A stretch of 29,115 nucleotides of DNA from Rothia sp. HMSC078H08 (GCF_001808955.1 NZ_KV795243.1:124972-154086), one strand, 5' to 3'. Positions 7,681-16,186 are shown, counted from the stretch's first letter. The notes: a model not told the origin generated them from the sequence alone. Numbers and translations are program-made.

Positions 7681-10239
7681 CTACTTAGCCGGGAAGAAAT
7701 TCAGCGGAGCAACCTCCAGCTCAGGGTAATTACGCTTCTGCCAACGGCGGTTACGATGCGCATTCACCTCAATCAGCGCGGCACCCAGAACACCGGCACC
7801 CAGAGCCGTCCACAGCAGATGCGGAAGCACAGTAACGAACTGGTGGTACTCCACCAGAATCGGCACGAACAACGCCGCGAAGAACACCGCCAGCAACGCA
7901 CCAAACAGCAGAACACGAGCACGGTTGAACGGACGAGCCACCGCAGCCAAGTTCCACAGACCCATCATCACCAGGGTAATGAACGAAGCCGTCTGAATCT
8001 GACGGATATCCTCAACACCCATGCCACGAGCCGTGAACGTCACCGCCAACAGCATCGCAACCACAATAATCGAGTTCGGAACCGTGTAATTCAGCACGCG
8101 ACGCAAGAAGCCCGGCACGTAACGGCGCGAATTCGGCAACAGAGTCAACGCGAAGGACGACGCACCCACAATCAAGAAGTCAGCAGTCGAGTACTGACGC
8201 GGCAAGAACGGGAAGGTCAAACCGAAAATACTGAACAGAACACCCAGAAGAATCGCGAAACCAGTCTTCGTCAAGAACAGGTTTGCCACCATCTCAATGT
8301 TCGTAATGACCTGACGGCCCTGCTCCAACGCAGCCGGCAGGGACGAGAACTTACCGTCCAGAAGAACCAGGCGAGAAACAGCCTTCGTTGCCGGAGCAGC
8401 GTTACCCATCGCAATACCCAAGCTTGCATGCTTAAGCGCCAGAGCGTCATTAATGCCGTCACCGGTCATCGCCACCACATGGCCGCGCTCCTTCAGGGCA
8501 ATCACCATGTTCTTCTTCTGCTCGGGCGACACACGACCGAAAATATTGTGAGTAGCCGCAGCCTCAGCAAGCTCCGGACCGTCCTCAGGCAGAGTCGACG
8601 CATCAACCGCACCCGCAGACGTATCCATGCCCGCAGTCTTCGCAGCCGCAGCCACAGTGAACGGGTTATCACCCGAGAAGACCTTCAGAGTCACACCCTG
8701 ACGGTGGAAATACTCCACAATTTCAGGCGCATCCGCACGCACATTCTCACGGAAAATCACGAACAGAACCGGGGCAGCATCGGACGGGATCTTCTGGATC
8801 GGCTCATCCTTCTCATTGCGAACCACCGCAGAAGCATGCGCCAAAACCATCGTGCGCAGACCCAGCGCCGCCAGCTCAGCGGCACGCTCACGCTCAGCGG
8901 TACCCTTGGCGAGAAGCGCCTCCGGAGCGCCCAGAAGCCACGCACCCGAATCCTTAAACTCAATCGCACTAAAACGCAGAGCCGACGAGAACGGCACAAT
9001 ACCGCTCACCGACGCCGAAGAAGCATCCGGGAAACCACCGGTCAGAGCCGCAGCGGTCGGGTTCGCGTTCTCATCGTGACCAAACCACGCCAGCGCCTCA
9101 TTCCAACCGGCAGGCAGAGAAGCACGCCAGGAAGTGTGCTCCGCCGAGTCAGCATCCGGGCCCTCAGCCTCAGCAACGGTGTCCAGCGGGCGCACCGAAT
9201 CAAAAATCACGCCACCCTCAGTCAGGGTGCCGGTCTTATCGAAACAGACCACATCCACACGAGCCAGAACCTCAACCGCAGGCTGCTCCTGCACCAGGAT
9301 GTTGTGCTTACGGCCCAGCGCCACAGCCGCCGCCGCAAACGCCAGAGTAGTCATCAGCGCCAGACCCTGCGGAATCATCGAAGCAACCGAGGACACCACA
9401 GCAATAGAAACCTGCTCCCACAGGTGGTTCTGCTGCACGGTCTCCAGGCCACCAGCAGCCTGAATCTGACCCCACGACACCACAGGAATAATGACCGCAA
9501 GACCCACCGTAATCCAGCGGACCACACGGTTCAGCGCATCACGCAGCTCAGACTGAATACGCGAGAACTGGCGCGCCTCATCAGAAATCTTACTTGCACG
9601 AGAATTCGCACCCACGTGAGAGAGTAGGACGCGGCCGGTACCACCCAGCACACTCGACGCCGACAGCACCATATCGCCGGGGCGCTTAGCAATCGGGTCG
9701 TTCTCACCGGTCAGCAGGGACTCGTCCAGCTCCAAAGAATCGGAGGTGAGCACAACAGCATCCGCCGGAACCTGATCGCCGCGCTTGAGGATGACAACGT
9801 CACCCTCAACCAGCTGCTCCATCGGAACCTCAACGCTCTTACCGTCACGCACAGCAGTAGCGGGGGAGCGGTCCAGCAGGGAGATGCGGTCCAGCTCAAG
9901 CTTCGCCTTGTACTCCTGCACAAAACCAATCACCACGTTAGCGATAACAGCCCCCAGGAAGAGCAGATCAGCCCAACGCTGGTACATGATCACCACGGCA
10001 CCACAGGCACCCAACACAAAGTTGAAGACCGTGAACAGGTGCGCACGCATAATGCTCCACAGCGTGCGAGAAGACTTATTATTCTGGGTATTGACCCTAC
10101 CTTCAGCAGTCAGGCGGGCAACATCATCGCTGCTCAAACCGTGCTGGGCAATATCGAAAGATCCGCTATGCGGTGTTTCAGAATATTCGGGAATGTAGCC
10201 GGCAACGGCAGGCGCTGCCGTTTTCTGCTGAGGATCCAT
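7681..10239 (-). CDS. ctpE: CtpE-like cation-transporting P-type ATPase
   Basis: Integral-membrane, ATP-driven cation pump (852 aa from the ATG at 10239). In order it shows an N-terminal cation-ATPase domain, M1-M2, the actuator domain with LTGEN (about 176-180, in place of TGES), and M4 with IPQGL instead of the usual PEGL. Next come the phosphorylation motif DKTGTLTEG (Asp334), the nucleotide domain, the hinge motif MTGDGIND, and C-terminal membrane helices. The IPQGL and the LVQEQPAVEVLARVDVVC block before the phospho-Asp match mycobacterial CtpE, reported as a calcium-uptake pump; the ion here is inferred. A GTG at 10302, 21 codons upstream and in frame, has GAAAGG just before it and a TACACT -10 close by. 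The start is therefore uncertain. It is followed by its own terminator. Confidence 0.88.
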   Translation of the reverse strand: MDPQQKTAAPAVAGYIPEYSETPHSGSFDIAQHGLSSDDVARLTAEGRVNTQNNKSSRTLWSIMRAHLFTVFNFVLGACGAVVIMYQRWADLLFLGAVIANVVIGFVQEYKAKLELDRISLLDRSPATAVRDGKSVEVPMEQLVEGDVVILKRGDQVPADAVVLTSDSLELDESLLTGENDPIAKRPGDMVLSASSVLGGTGRVLLSHVGANSRASKISDEARQFSRIQSELRDALNRVVRWITVGLAVIIPVVSWGQIQAAGGLETVQQNHLWEQVSIAVVSSVASMIPQGLALMTTLAFAAAAVALGRKHNILVQEQPAVEVLARVDVVCFDKTGTLTEGGVIFDSVRPLDTVAEAEGPDADSAEHTSWRASLPAGWNEALAWFGHDENANPTAAALTGGFPDASSASVSGIVPFSSALRFSAIEFKDSGAWLLGAPEALLAKGTAERERAAELAALGLRTMVLAHASAVVRNEKDEPIQKIPSDAAPVLFVIFRENVRADAPEIVEYFHRQGVTLKVFSGDNPFTVAAAAKTAGMDTSAGAVDASTLPEDGPELAEAAATHNIFGRVSPEQKKNMVIALKERGHVVAMTGDGINDALALKHASLGIAMGNAAPATKAVSRLVLLDGKFSSLPAALEQGRQVITNIEMVANLFLTKTGFAILLGVLFSIFGLTFPFLPRQYSTADFLIVGASSFALTLLPNSRRYVPGFLRRVLNYTVPNSIIVVAMLLAVTFTARGMGVEDIRQIQTASFITLVMMGLWNLAAVARPFNRARVLLFGALLAVFFAALFVPILVEYHQFVTVLPHLLWTALGAGVLGAALIEVNAHRNRRWQKRNYPELEVAPLNFFPAK

Positions 10240-10270
10240 GCGGGGGTCTCTTTCTCGAATGGATGGAATG

Positions 10271-10290
10271 CTGAACTGAATAGAGTTCAG
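10271..10290. repeat. Perfect 7-bp inverted repeat just upstream of the ATPase start
   Basis: CTGAACT (10271-10277) and AGTTCAG (10284-10290) are separated by 6 nt. If the ATPase starts at the ATG at 10239, this lies in its leader or promoter as a possible operator or hairpin. If it starts at the GTG at 10302, it is coding. Confidence 0.4.
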
Positions 10291-10310
10291 TATTGCGGAC
10301 ACTACCTTTC

Positions 10311-10391
10311 AGTGTATCCGTGCAGGAGGGGATAAAGATAATCTCCGCCCTGTAATGAGCTGATATTTACAGCCATTCCAGAACGGAGATT
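10311..10391 (-). promoter_or_regulatory. Candidate promoter and nested dyad upstream of the ATPase
   Basis: On the minus strand a -10-like TACACT lies at 10316-10311. Upstream of it AATCTCCG (10340-10347) pairs with CGGAGATT (10384-10391), and inside that CTGTAA (10350-10355) pairs with TTACAG (10367-10372). A third dyad, ATATGC/GCATAT, lies at 10396-10415. This could be an operator for a metal-responsive repressor or an RNA structure. It does not match a riboswitch I know. Confidence 0.35.
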
Positions 10392-10497
10392 TAATATATG
10401 CAAATACTGGCATATTTTGAGGTGGAAAGTGTTTGCGGGATGGTTCGCTAACGCCCCGTAAAATCAGCGCGCCAGCAAACTCAACGCTCCAACAGAA

Positions 10498-11268
10498 TCA
10501 GCGTTCCGGCAGAATCAACAAACGATTCGTCACCGGATGCCTCAACACCTCAATCGGATGCTGATACACCTCAGACAACAACTCCGCCGAACACACTTGC
10601 TCAGGGGCACCCGAAGCAACCACCTCACCACCACGCAACAACACCATACGGTCAGAATACGCAGCCGCCACATCCAAGTCATGAAGCACCGTCAACACCG
10701 CAGCACCCTCAGCAGCCAGCTCACGGCTCACCCGCAACGTCTGCTCCTGATGCGTAATATCCAACGCCGCAGTCGGTTCATCCAAAAGAATCAGCGGAGT
10801 CTGCTGAGCAAACACACGCGCCAAATGCGCACGGCCACTCTCACCACCGGACAGGGTCGTAATATCGCGATCCGACAAATGAGTCACCGACGTACGCTCC
10901 ATCATCGAAGCAACCACGGCGTCATCCTCTTCAGCGCGCTCCGTGCCCTTCCACGGGGTACGGCCCATCTGAACCACCTCATGCACCGTGTACGAAAACG
11001 CCACATTCAACTTCTGCAACAGCATCGCACGCTGACGAGCCATCTGACGGGCAGGAATCGAATCCAGAGGGGCGCCATCCAACAGAATCTCACCGCCACT
11101 GGGCGCAATATCACCAGCAATCACACCCAACAGAGTCGACTTACCGGCACCATTAGGACCAATCAGCGACACAACCTCGCCCGCAGCAACAGACAGAGAC
11201 ACATCATTCAAAATCTGACGCCCACCAGCGTTAAAACACACACCGGACAGGCTCAACAACTCACTCAC
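10498..11268 (-). CDS. hmuV: Heme ABC transporter ATP-binding protein HmuV
   Basis: Cytoplasmic ATPase of the heme importer (256 aa, normal length). Walker A is GPNGAGKST (37-45), the Q-loop region is AMLLQ, the signature is LSGGESGRAHLARV (139 onward), Walker B is LILLDEP (159-165), and the switch His is in VLHDLD (196). Members usually read LSGGEQQR; here it is ESGR, a mild deviation. The start is GTG at 11268 with GGAGG 6 nt upstream. It overlaps the permease stop by 4 nt (GTGA), so translation is coupled. The FecE/BtuD-type ATPases of heme and siderophore systems look alike. Heme is assigned from the neighbouring HmuT, HtaA-like protein and heme oxygenase. Confidence 0.92.
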   Translation of the reverse strand: MSELLSLSGVCFNAGGRQILNDVSLSVAAGEVVSLIGPNGAGKSTLLGVIAGDIAPSGGEILLDGAPLDSIPARQMARQRAMLLQKLNVAFSYTVHEVVQMGRTPWKGTERAEEDDAVVASMMERTSVTHLSDRDITTLSGGESGRAHLARVFAQQTPLILLDEPTAALDITHQEQTLRVSRELAAEGAAVLTVLHDLDVAAAYSDRMVLLRGGEVVASGAPEQVCSAELLSEVYQHPIEVLRHPVTNRLLILPER

Positions 11269-12344
11269 GAAGCACCTCCGCCCTGACCCAGGGAACGACG
11301 CAACAACACGAAGAACGTCGGGCCGCCCACCAAAGCCGTAAAAATACCAATCGGCAAATCAGCAAAAGGCACCAGCGTACGCGCACCCAAATCAGACAGC
11401 GCAATCAACAGCGCGCCACCCAATGCCGAAGCCGGCAACAACACACGATTCGACGGACCCAAAATCATGCGCAACAGGTGAGGAATAATCAGACCAATAA
11501 ACGCAATAATGCCCGCATACGCCACCGCAGCACCGGTCAACAGAGCCGTCGCCGCAATAGACACCGCGCGTAGGCGCTCCACGTTCACACCCGAATGCTG
11601 CGCCGCACGCTCACCCAACGCCAGAACATCCAGCGAAGAAGCCATCACAAAACACGCCACCAAGCCGATGAGAATAACCGGCCACACGCTCGCCACAGCC
11701 TTCCACGTGGAACCGTTCAGTGAACCCATCTGCCAGAACACAATCTGATCGCGGCTCGTCGTATCAGCAATAAACATGAGGAACGCAATAATCGCATTCG
11801 CCACCGCGGTCACCGCAATACCCGTCAAAATCATTGACAGAACCTTCGCACGACCCGAAGAACGCGACAGGAAATACACCAGCGCAGTAGCCGCCAACGC
11901 ACCCACAAACGCGAATGCAGGAGTCGTGAAAATACCGAAAAACTGCAGGTTCAACACAATCGACAAACACGCGCCAACCGCCGCACCCGAGGAAACACCA
12001 ATCACGCCCGGCTCAGCCAACGGGTTACCAAACACCGACTGCATCACCGCACCGGAAGTACCCAAAGCGGCACCCACCAGCACGCCCAACAGCACACGCG
12101 GGAAACGGATATTCCACAGAGTGCTATCCGCCAGTTGCATCGCCGGGTTCTCCGGTGCAAGACCCAGGCGGCGGCCCACAGAAGCAACCACCTGATCAGT
12201 CGGGATATTGTACTGACCCAAACCCGCAGACAGCACCATCACAACGCATAGTGCCACCGCCAAAAACGTAAACGTCAGACCGGCACGACGCCGACGCGAA
12301 GCACGATAATCCCGCGCACCCGCCACACTCTTCACGGCAGCCAC
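11265..12344 (-). CDS. hmuU: Heme ABC transporter permease HmuU (FecCD family)
   Basis: Inner-membrane permease (359 aa) of the BtuC/FecCD family, expected to form the dimeric heme channel with HmuV. Diagnostic stretches are WNIRFPRVLLGVLVGAALG, SGAVMQSVFGNPLAEPGVIGVSSGAAVGA, and near the C-terminus AYAGIIAFIGLIIPHLLRMILGP, followed by ALLIALSDLGART and LPIGIFTALVGGPTFFVLL. It has about ten hydrophobic segments. The start GTG at 12344 overlaps the hmuT stop by one base (TAGTG), and its stop overlaps hmuV by 4 nt, so hmuT-U-V is a tightly coupled operon. Siderophore permeases share the fold; substrate assignment is from context. Confidence 0.93.
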   Translation of the reverse strand: MAAVKSVAGARDYRASRRRRAGLTFTFLAVALCVVMVLSAGLGQYNIPTDQVVASVGRRLGLAPENPAMQLADSTLWNIRFPRVLLGVLVGAALGTSGAVMQSVFGNPLAEPGVIGVSSGAAVGACLSIVLNLQFFGIFTTPAFAFVGALAATALVYFLSRSSGRAKVLSMILTGIAVTAVANAIIAFLMFIADTTSRDQIVFWQMGSLNGSTWKAVASVWPVILIGLVACFVMASSLDVLALGERAAQHSGVNVERLRAVSIAATALLTGAAVAYAGIIAFIGLIIPHLLRMILGPSNRVLLPASALGGALLIALSDLGARTLVPFADLPIGIFTALVGGPTFFVLLRRSLGQGGGAS

Positions 12345-13507
12345 TACTGGCCCCCCGCAGGAGTCGAGTACGCAGCCTTAGCGAGCGAGAGCAACACTGC
12401 CGGAGTATTCGGGCCATAGGACAGAATCTGGCCGTCACCCATATCGATAATGCGCTTATTCTTACCGGCATTCGTCTCACCCACACCCGGGCGAGCCAAG
12501 AAACCATCCAAACCGCCGGTGGATTTAATGCCGCCGCTCATGGTCAGAATGACGTCCGGGTTCAGCTTCACCAGCGCCTCACTGGTCGCCGGAATAATAT
12601 TCGTCGCGTTCTGCTCAGAGGCCACGTCCTTGCCGCCAATAGCCTGAATCAAATCGTCAGCGCCCGAACCCTTGCCGAGCACGAAGAACACACCAGCGGT
12701 ACCGCGCACGTACAAGAACGCGAACGACACCTGCTGTGCACCCTTCGGGGCGACGTCCTTGAGCACCTGCAGAGCATAATCCAGGTCCTTCTGCACGCGG
12801 GCAGCAACCTGCTCGCCCGCCTCCGGGACACCCAGCGCCTGCGCAACAGCCTTGAGCTGCGGAATGATCTTATCCATACGACGCTCATGATCGAAGACCA
12901 CCACGGTCACGCCCGCAGCGCGCAGCTGATCCACGATCTCAATCGGGCCGTTGCTCTTATCCCACAGCACCAGGTCCGGGGAGGTCGCCAGAATCGCCTC
13001 AGCGTTCAGGTCGTGACCGTTCTGGGTCACCAGCGGCAGATGAGCCAGCGACTGCTCAGTCGAGGAGGTGACACGACCGACCAGGCGACCGCCCAGACCC
13101 AGCGCAATCATCTGCTGAGCCAGAGTGCCGTACAGGTCCAGTGCCAGTACACGGTCAGCAGACTTAACGGTCACCTCAGTGCCGTTGAAATCCTTGAACG
13201 TCACCGGGAAAGCCGGAGTGGGGGTATCGACCATCGGCTGAATTTCGGGGGTATCTGCGGCGCTATTGGGGCCGCGCAGAGCCTTCTGATCTGGGGCAAT
13301 AGAAGAACGCAGCTGATCGGCAAGGTTCTCCAAAACGGTGCGGGTGCTCTGCTCATCCACCACAGCCTGCGAAGTGCTTGAAGAAGCGGCCGGGTTCTGA
13401 GTACCCACACCGCAAGAGCTCAGCAGAAAAGCGGAAGTGATGGAGAACGCCGCATACTTCACTGCATCGCGGCGGTTCAGGGCAGAAGAAGAAAGGGAAG
13501 AAAACAT
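12344..13507 (-). CDS. hmuT: Heme-binding lipoprotein HmuT
   Basis: Membrane-anchored heme receptor of the importer (387 aa). The N-terminus is a lipoprotein signal with lipobox LLSSC, lipidated Cys32. A Ser/Ala/Gln-rich linker and a low-complexity region of about 60 residues follow, then a FepB/BtuF-type bilobal domain (about 100-385). His165 (TQNGHDLNAEAIL) and Tyr266 (FLYVRGTAGVFFVLG) sit 101 residues apart. I recall the heme ligands of corynebacterial HmuT as one His and one Tyr about 99 residues apart, so both ligands appear kept. The start is ATG at 13507; the Shine-Dalgarno is weak (GTGAGACGACG before it). It is first in the hmuTUV cluster, with 184 nt separating it from the HtaA-like gene. 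Confidence 0.92.
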   Translation of the reverse strand: MFSSLSSSALNRRDAVKYAAFSITSAFLLSSCGVGTQNPAASSSTSQAVVDEQSTRTVLENLADQLRSSIAPDQKALRGPNSAADTPEIQPMVDTPTPAFPVTFKDFNGTEVTVKSADRVLALDLYGTLAQQMIALGLGGRLVGRVTSSTEQSLAHLPLVTQNGHDLNAEAILATSPDLVLWDKSNGPIEIVDQLRAAGVTVVVFDHERRMDKIIPQLKAVAQALGVPEAGEQVAARVQKDLDYALQVLKDVAPKGAQQVSFAFLYVRGTAGVFFVLGKGSGADDLIQAIGGKDVASEQNATNIIPATSEALVKLNPDVILTMSGGIKSTGGLDGFLARPGVGETNAGKNKRIIDMGDGQILSYGPNTPAVLLSLAKAAYSTPAGGQ

Positions 13508-13577
13508 CGTCGTCTCACAGAAAAAAGGGAGTTAAGAAAAACTGGGGTAGGCGTCGGGGTAAAACCTGGCACCTGAA

Positions 13578-13608
13578 GCGGGGGTGCAGTGAAAATCTGC
13601 CCCCCCGC
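13578..13608 (-). terminator. GC-rich hairpin in the htaA-hmuT gap
   Basis: A 12-nt stem with one mismatch (13578-13589 with 13597-13608) and a 7-nt loop. It has no clear T run. It follows the hairpin at 13618-13665 on the minus strand and precedes hmuT. It may be a second terminator, an attenuator or an mRNA-stability element that sets hmuTUV expression relative to htaA. Confidence 0.45.
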
Positions 13609-13617
13609 ACGGGCCGT

Positions 13618-13665
13618 GTCGGCTCACCGGTGAACCTCATGGTTGAGTTTCACGGGCGAGCCGAC
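13618..13665 (-). terminator. Imperfect 17-bp hairpin after the HtaA-like gene
   Basis: The arms 13618-13634 and 13649-13665 pair over 17 positions with one mismatch and one G-T pair. The hairpin lies 26 nt beyond the stop codon. The loop is 14 nt and no strong T tract follows, so readthrough into hmuT is possible. Confidence 0.6.
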
Positions 13666-13691
13666 AGTGTGGGCATCCTCGTGAGGTGCCG

Positions 13692-16070
13692 TTATGCCTT
13701 CTTGCGGCGGCGAGTGTACACGACGGTACCCGCACCGGCTGCAACAGCGATGAAGCCTGCAACCAGGGTGCCCTCAACACCGGAGGCACCGGTGGAAGCC
13801 AGAGGCTTGCCGGTGACCGGGTCGCAACCCTCACCCTCGTAGACGGTCTCGGACACGGTCTTGGTGGTGGTCTTCGCGCCGTTAATCGCCGCGGAGAAGC
13901 TCAGCGGAGCCATGTCCTTACCGGCGTCGTAGAAGCCAGCGAACGCCTTCGCGCCCTCAGCAGTCAGGGTGGTTGCCGCACCGTTGACGCTCACAGCGTC
14001 AGAGGAGCTCTGCAGACCCGAAAGATCCACCTTCAGCAGGGCCACCTCACCGTAGTTAGTTGCCTTGCCGGAGGGGTCATTGCTGTTCATGGTCGCGTAG
14101 AGAGTGCCGGAATTGCCGTTAATCTCAAGGCGCGGGTTCGCAATGGTGGTGTCCAGAATGCCGTGGTGACCGGTGAAACGAACCGAACCGCTGAAGGAGA
14201 TGGAACCCTTACCGCCCTTGAAGGTGCCGGTGCCGTTAGACCAGTTGAACGCATCCGAAGAGTAGGAGGTGCCGTTCAGCTCCCAGCTACCGTTCGCGAT
14301 GCCGCCGCGCACGTAGTTGCGGAAGGAATCACGCACGCCCCAGCCAAGGTTTGCGCTCTTAATGGTGCCGTCGGATGCGCCCTGCTCCTGCACCTCGCGG
14401 GTGCGGGTGACGGGTACGCAGACAGGCTGTGCCGGGTTGTTGCTGACAGAACCGTTCGAGGAGGAACCGCCGTTAGAGACGCTGCCGGAGGTGCCTGCCG
14501 AACCGTCAGAACCGGAGCCGTTAGCGCCGGAGTTACCGGAGGAGTTCGAGGAGCCGTTGTCGGAAGAGTTGTTCTCAGAACCCTTGTTCTCGGAGGAGCT
14601 GCTATCGGAGGACTTGTTCTCAGAGATGCGGGGAACCTCAACGGTGTTCTCCGCGGTCTGCTCGCTGAGCTTTACGGAGAAGCTCAGCGGTGCCATGGCG
14701 TTGTCGGCACCGCGGTACTGGCCCGCGAAGAGCACCTCGGAACCTTCAGCGGTGAGCGCGACTGCTGCGTTCTGTGCGGAGAAGACGCCGTCCTTTACGC
14801 TCGCGCCGGAGAGGTCCACCTCGGCGATAGCCAGGCCGGTCTTAGAAACGGACTTACCGTCGCGGGTCAGTGCGTCAACGTCAGCGACCAGGGTGCCCTT
14901 ACCGTTGACGACGACCAGGCGCATGTTCTTGATGGTGCTCTTGAGCTGACCGTTGTGGCCGGTGAACTCTGCGGTGCCCGCAAAGTTAATCTGACCGGTC
15001 TTGGTCTCGGGGTTGTACACGCCGGATGCCTGAGTGTACTTGAAGCCGCCAGCTGCGGTCTTCTCCATGCCCTCAACGTTCACGGAGCCGTGCGCGAAGC
15101 CGGTCAGGTACTTCAGGAACGACTCACGAATATCCCAGCTGAGGGTGCCGGACTCGACGACGTTGCCGGTGACCTTCTCTTCACGCTTGGGTTCGGTGGT
15201 TGCGGCGGGGGAGGAGGGTGCCGCGGAGGTGGGAGCTGCGCTCGGTGCTGCAGAAGTGGGCTCTGCGGGCTTGGGGTCTGTGGGCTTGGGTGCCTCGCTG
15301 GTCGGTGCGGCGGAGGGCTCTGCACTCGGTGCTGCAGTCGGCTTGGCGCTGGGCTCAGTGCTGGGCTCAGGGCTCGGCGCGGGTGCTTCCTTGGTCACGA
15401 TGGTTGCGGAGAAGCCGAGTGCATCCAGCTCCTGACCTGCCTTGTAGAAGCCCGCGAAGGCGCCGGTTGCCTCTTCGGAAAGCTTGACGCGGGTGCCGTT
15501 TTCCTCGTCAACGCTGGGCAGGGTGATGGTGTTACCCTCAACCTTCAGACCGGAGGCGTTGAAAGTGCCGAGGGTCATGTTCTTGGTTTCGACCAGGTCG
15601 TTCGGGGTGGTGTTGCCGTTGTAGGGGCGTGACTGAACGTTGGCGCGCACGGTGCCCACGCCGTCCTTAATGGTGACGGAGAGGTCGGAGATGATGACTT
15701 CCAGCAGACCGTGGTGTGCGGTGTAGTGAATCGAGGAGCCGGTGAAGGTGACCGAGTATTCGCCGTTGGCTACGGTGCCTTCGGCGGAGGTGAAGTGGTA
15801 GGAGCCGTCTTCGTTGGTGGTGACGCCGGTCAGTTCCTGGGAGCCCTGGGAGAAGGGACCGTTGATGTAGGAGCGGAAGGACTTCTTCAGGCCCCAGTTG
15901 ACGGCGACGTCCTGCAGGCTCTGCTCTGAGGCTGCGGTTACCTCACTGGCGCTGACGTGGGAGTTGGTTTCAGCCGCGAAGGCTGCGGGTACGCCGGCGA
16001 CGCCGCTGAGGCCGATGGTTGCCGAAGCCAAGAACGCCCAGGTGCGCTTGGTGAGAGAGGGGGTAGACAT
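13692..16070 (-). CDS. htaA: HtaA-type heme-binding surface protein, three HtaA domains, LASTG wall anchor
   Basis: Secreted, wall-anchored heme receptor (792 aa from ATG 16070, chosen for AAGGAG 7 nt upstream). The signal peptide ends near AFA-A at 32. HtaA domains lie at about 55-220, 305-470 and 570-730, each opening with W-(G/D)-(L/I/V)-(K/R)-(K/E/D)-SF. Each keeps a Tyr (68, 321, 586) and a His in (Y/F)T(A/G)H(H/N)G (119, 372, 635), the positions I recall as heme-contacting in Corynebacterium HtaA. A Pro/Ala/Glu-rich linker (about 226-300) and a Ser/Gly/Asn linker (about 483-548) separate the domains. The C-terminus has LASTG (757-761), a hydrophobic segment and RRRKK, a sortase-E-like LAxTG signal. 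Cys551 and Cys749 flank the third domain. It lies upstream of hmuTUV, as in corynebacteria, and is divergent from hmuO. Confidence 0.93.
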   Translation of the reverse strand: MSTPSLTKRTWAFLASATIGLSGVAGVPAAFAAETNSHVSASEVTAASEQSLQDVAVNWGLKKSFRSYINGPFSQGSQELTGVTTNEDGSYHFTSAEGTVANGEYSVTFTGSSIHYTAHHGLLEVIISDLSVTIKDGVGTVRANVQSRPYNGNTTPNDLVETKNMTLGTFNASGLKVEGNTITLPSVDEENGTRVKLSEEATGAFAGFYKAGQELDALGFSATIVTKEAPAPSPEPSTEPSAKPTAAPSAEPSAAPTSEAPKPTDPKPAEPTSAAPSAAPTSAAPSSPAATTEPKREEKVTGNVVESGTLSWDIRESFLKYLTGFAHGSVNVEGMEKTAAGGFKYTQASGVYNPETKTGQINFAGTAEFTGHNGQLKSTIKNMRLVVVNGKGTLVADVDALTRDGKSVSKTGLAIAEVDLSGASVKDGVFSAQNAAVALTAEGSEVLFAGQYRGADNAMAPLSFSVKLSEQTAENTVEVPRISENKSSDSSSSENKGSENNSSDNGSSNSSGNSGANGSGSDGSAGTSGSVSNGGSSSNGSVSNNPAQPVCVPVTRTREVQEQGASDGTIKSANLGWGVRDSFRNYVRGGIANGSWELNGTSYSSDAFNWSNGTGTFKGGKGSISFSGSVRFTGHHGILDTTIANPRLEINGNSGTLYATMNSNDPSGKATNYGEVALLKVDLSGLQSSSDAVSVNGAATTLTAEGAKAFAGFYDAGKDMAPLSFSAAINGAKTTTKTVSETVYEGEGCDPVTGKPLASTGASGVEGTLVAGFIAVAAGAGTVVYTRRRKKA

Positions 16071-16167
16071 TCGGTGTCTCCTTGAATTTTGTGATTGTGG
16101 TGTTCGTATCAAGTCTAGACCTATTAGCCTATGTTTGTGTAACTTAATGCCTAGGGTGACTTGTGCA

Positions 16168-16186
16168 TAAGGTTTACCTTAGCAAA
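16168..16186. promoter_or_regulatory. DtxR/IdeR-like iron box in the htaA-hmuO control region
   Basis: Compared with the 19-bp consensus TWAGGTWAGSCTWACCTWA, this segment matches at 15 positions. It also contains the perfect palindrome TAAGGT-TT-ACCTTA (16168-16181). It lies 98-116 nt upstream of the htaA start, within its presumed promoter. Iron-dependent repression of heme genes by DtxR is well known in corynebacteria. Use of the site here is inferred. Confidence 0.5.

Noticed and set aside
7756..9627. Long Arg/His/Thr-rich frame opposite the P-type ATPase
   Set aside because: Composition of an antisense shadow; the ATPase carries DKTGTLT and TGDGIND motifs on the other strand.
10303..10497. 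Mg2+ (M-box) or other known riboswitch before the ATPase
   Set aside because: Conserved M-box core sequences are not seen; only simple dyads are present.
13686..15632. Long Gly/Cys/Val-rich frame opposite the HtaA-like gene
   Set aside because: Antisense shadow of repetitive Ser/Pro/Ala codons; no start signal.
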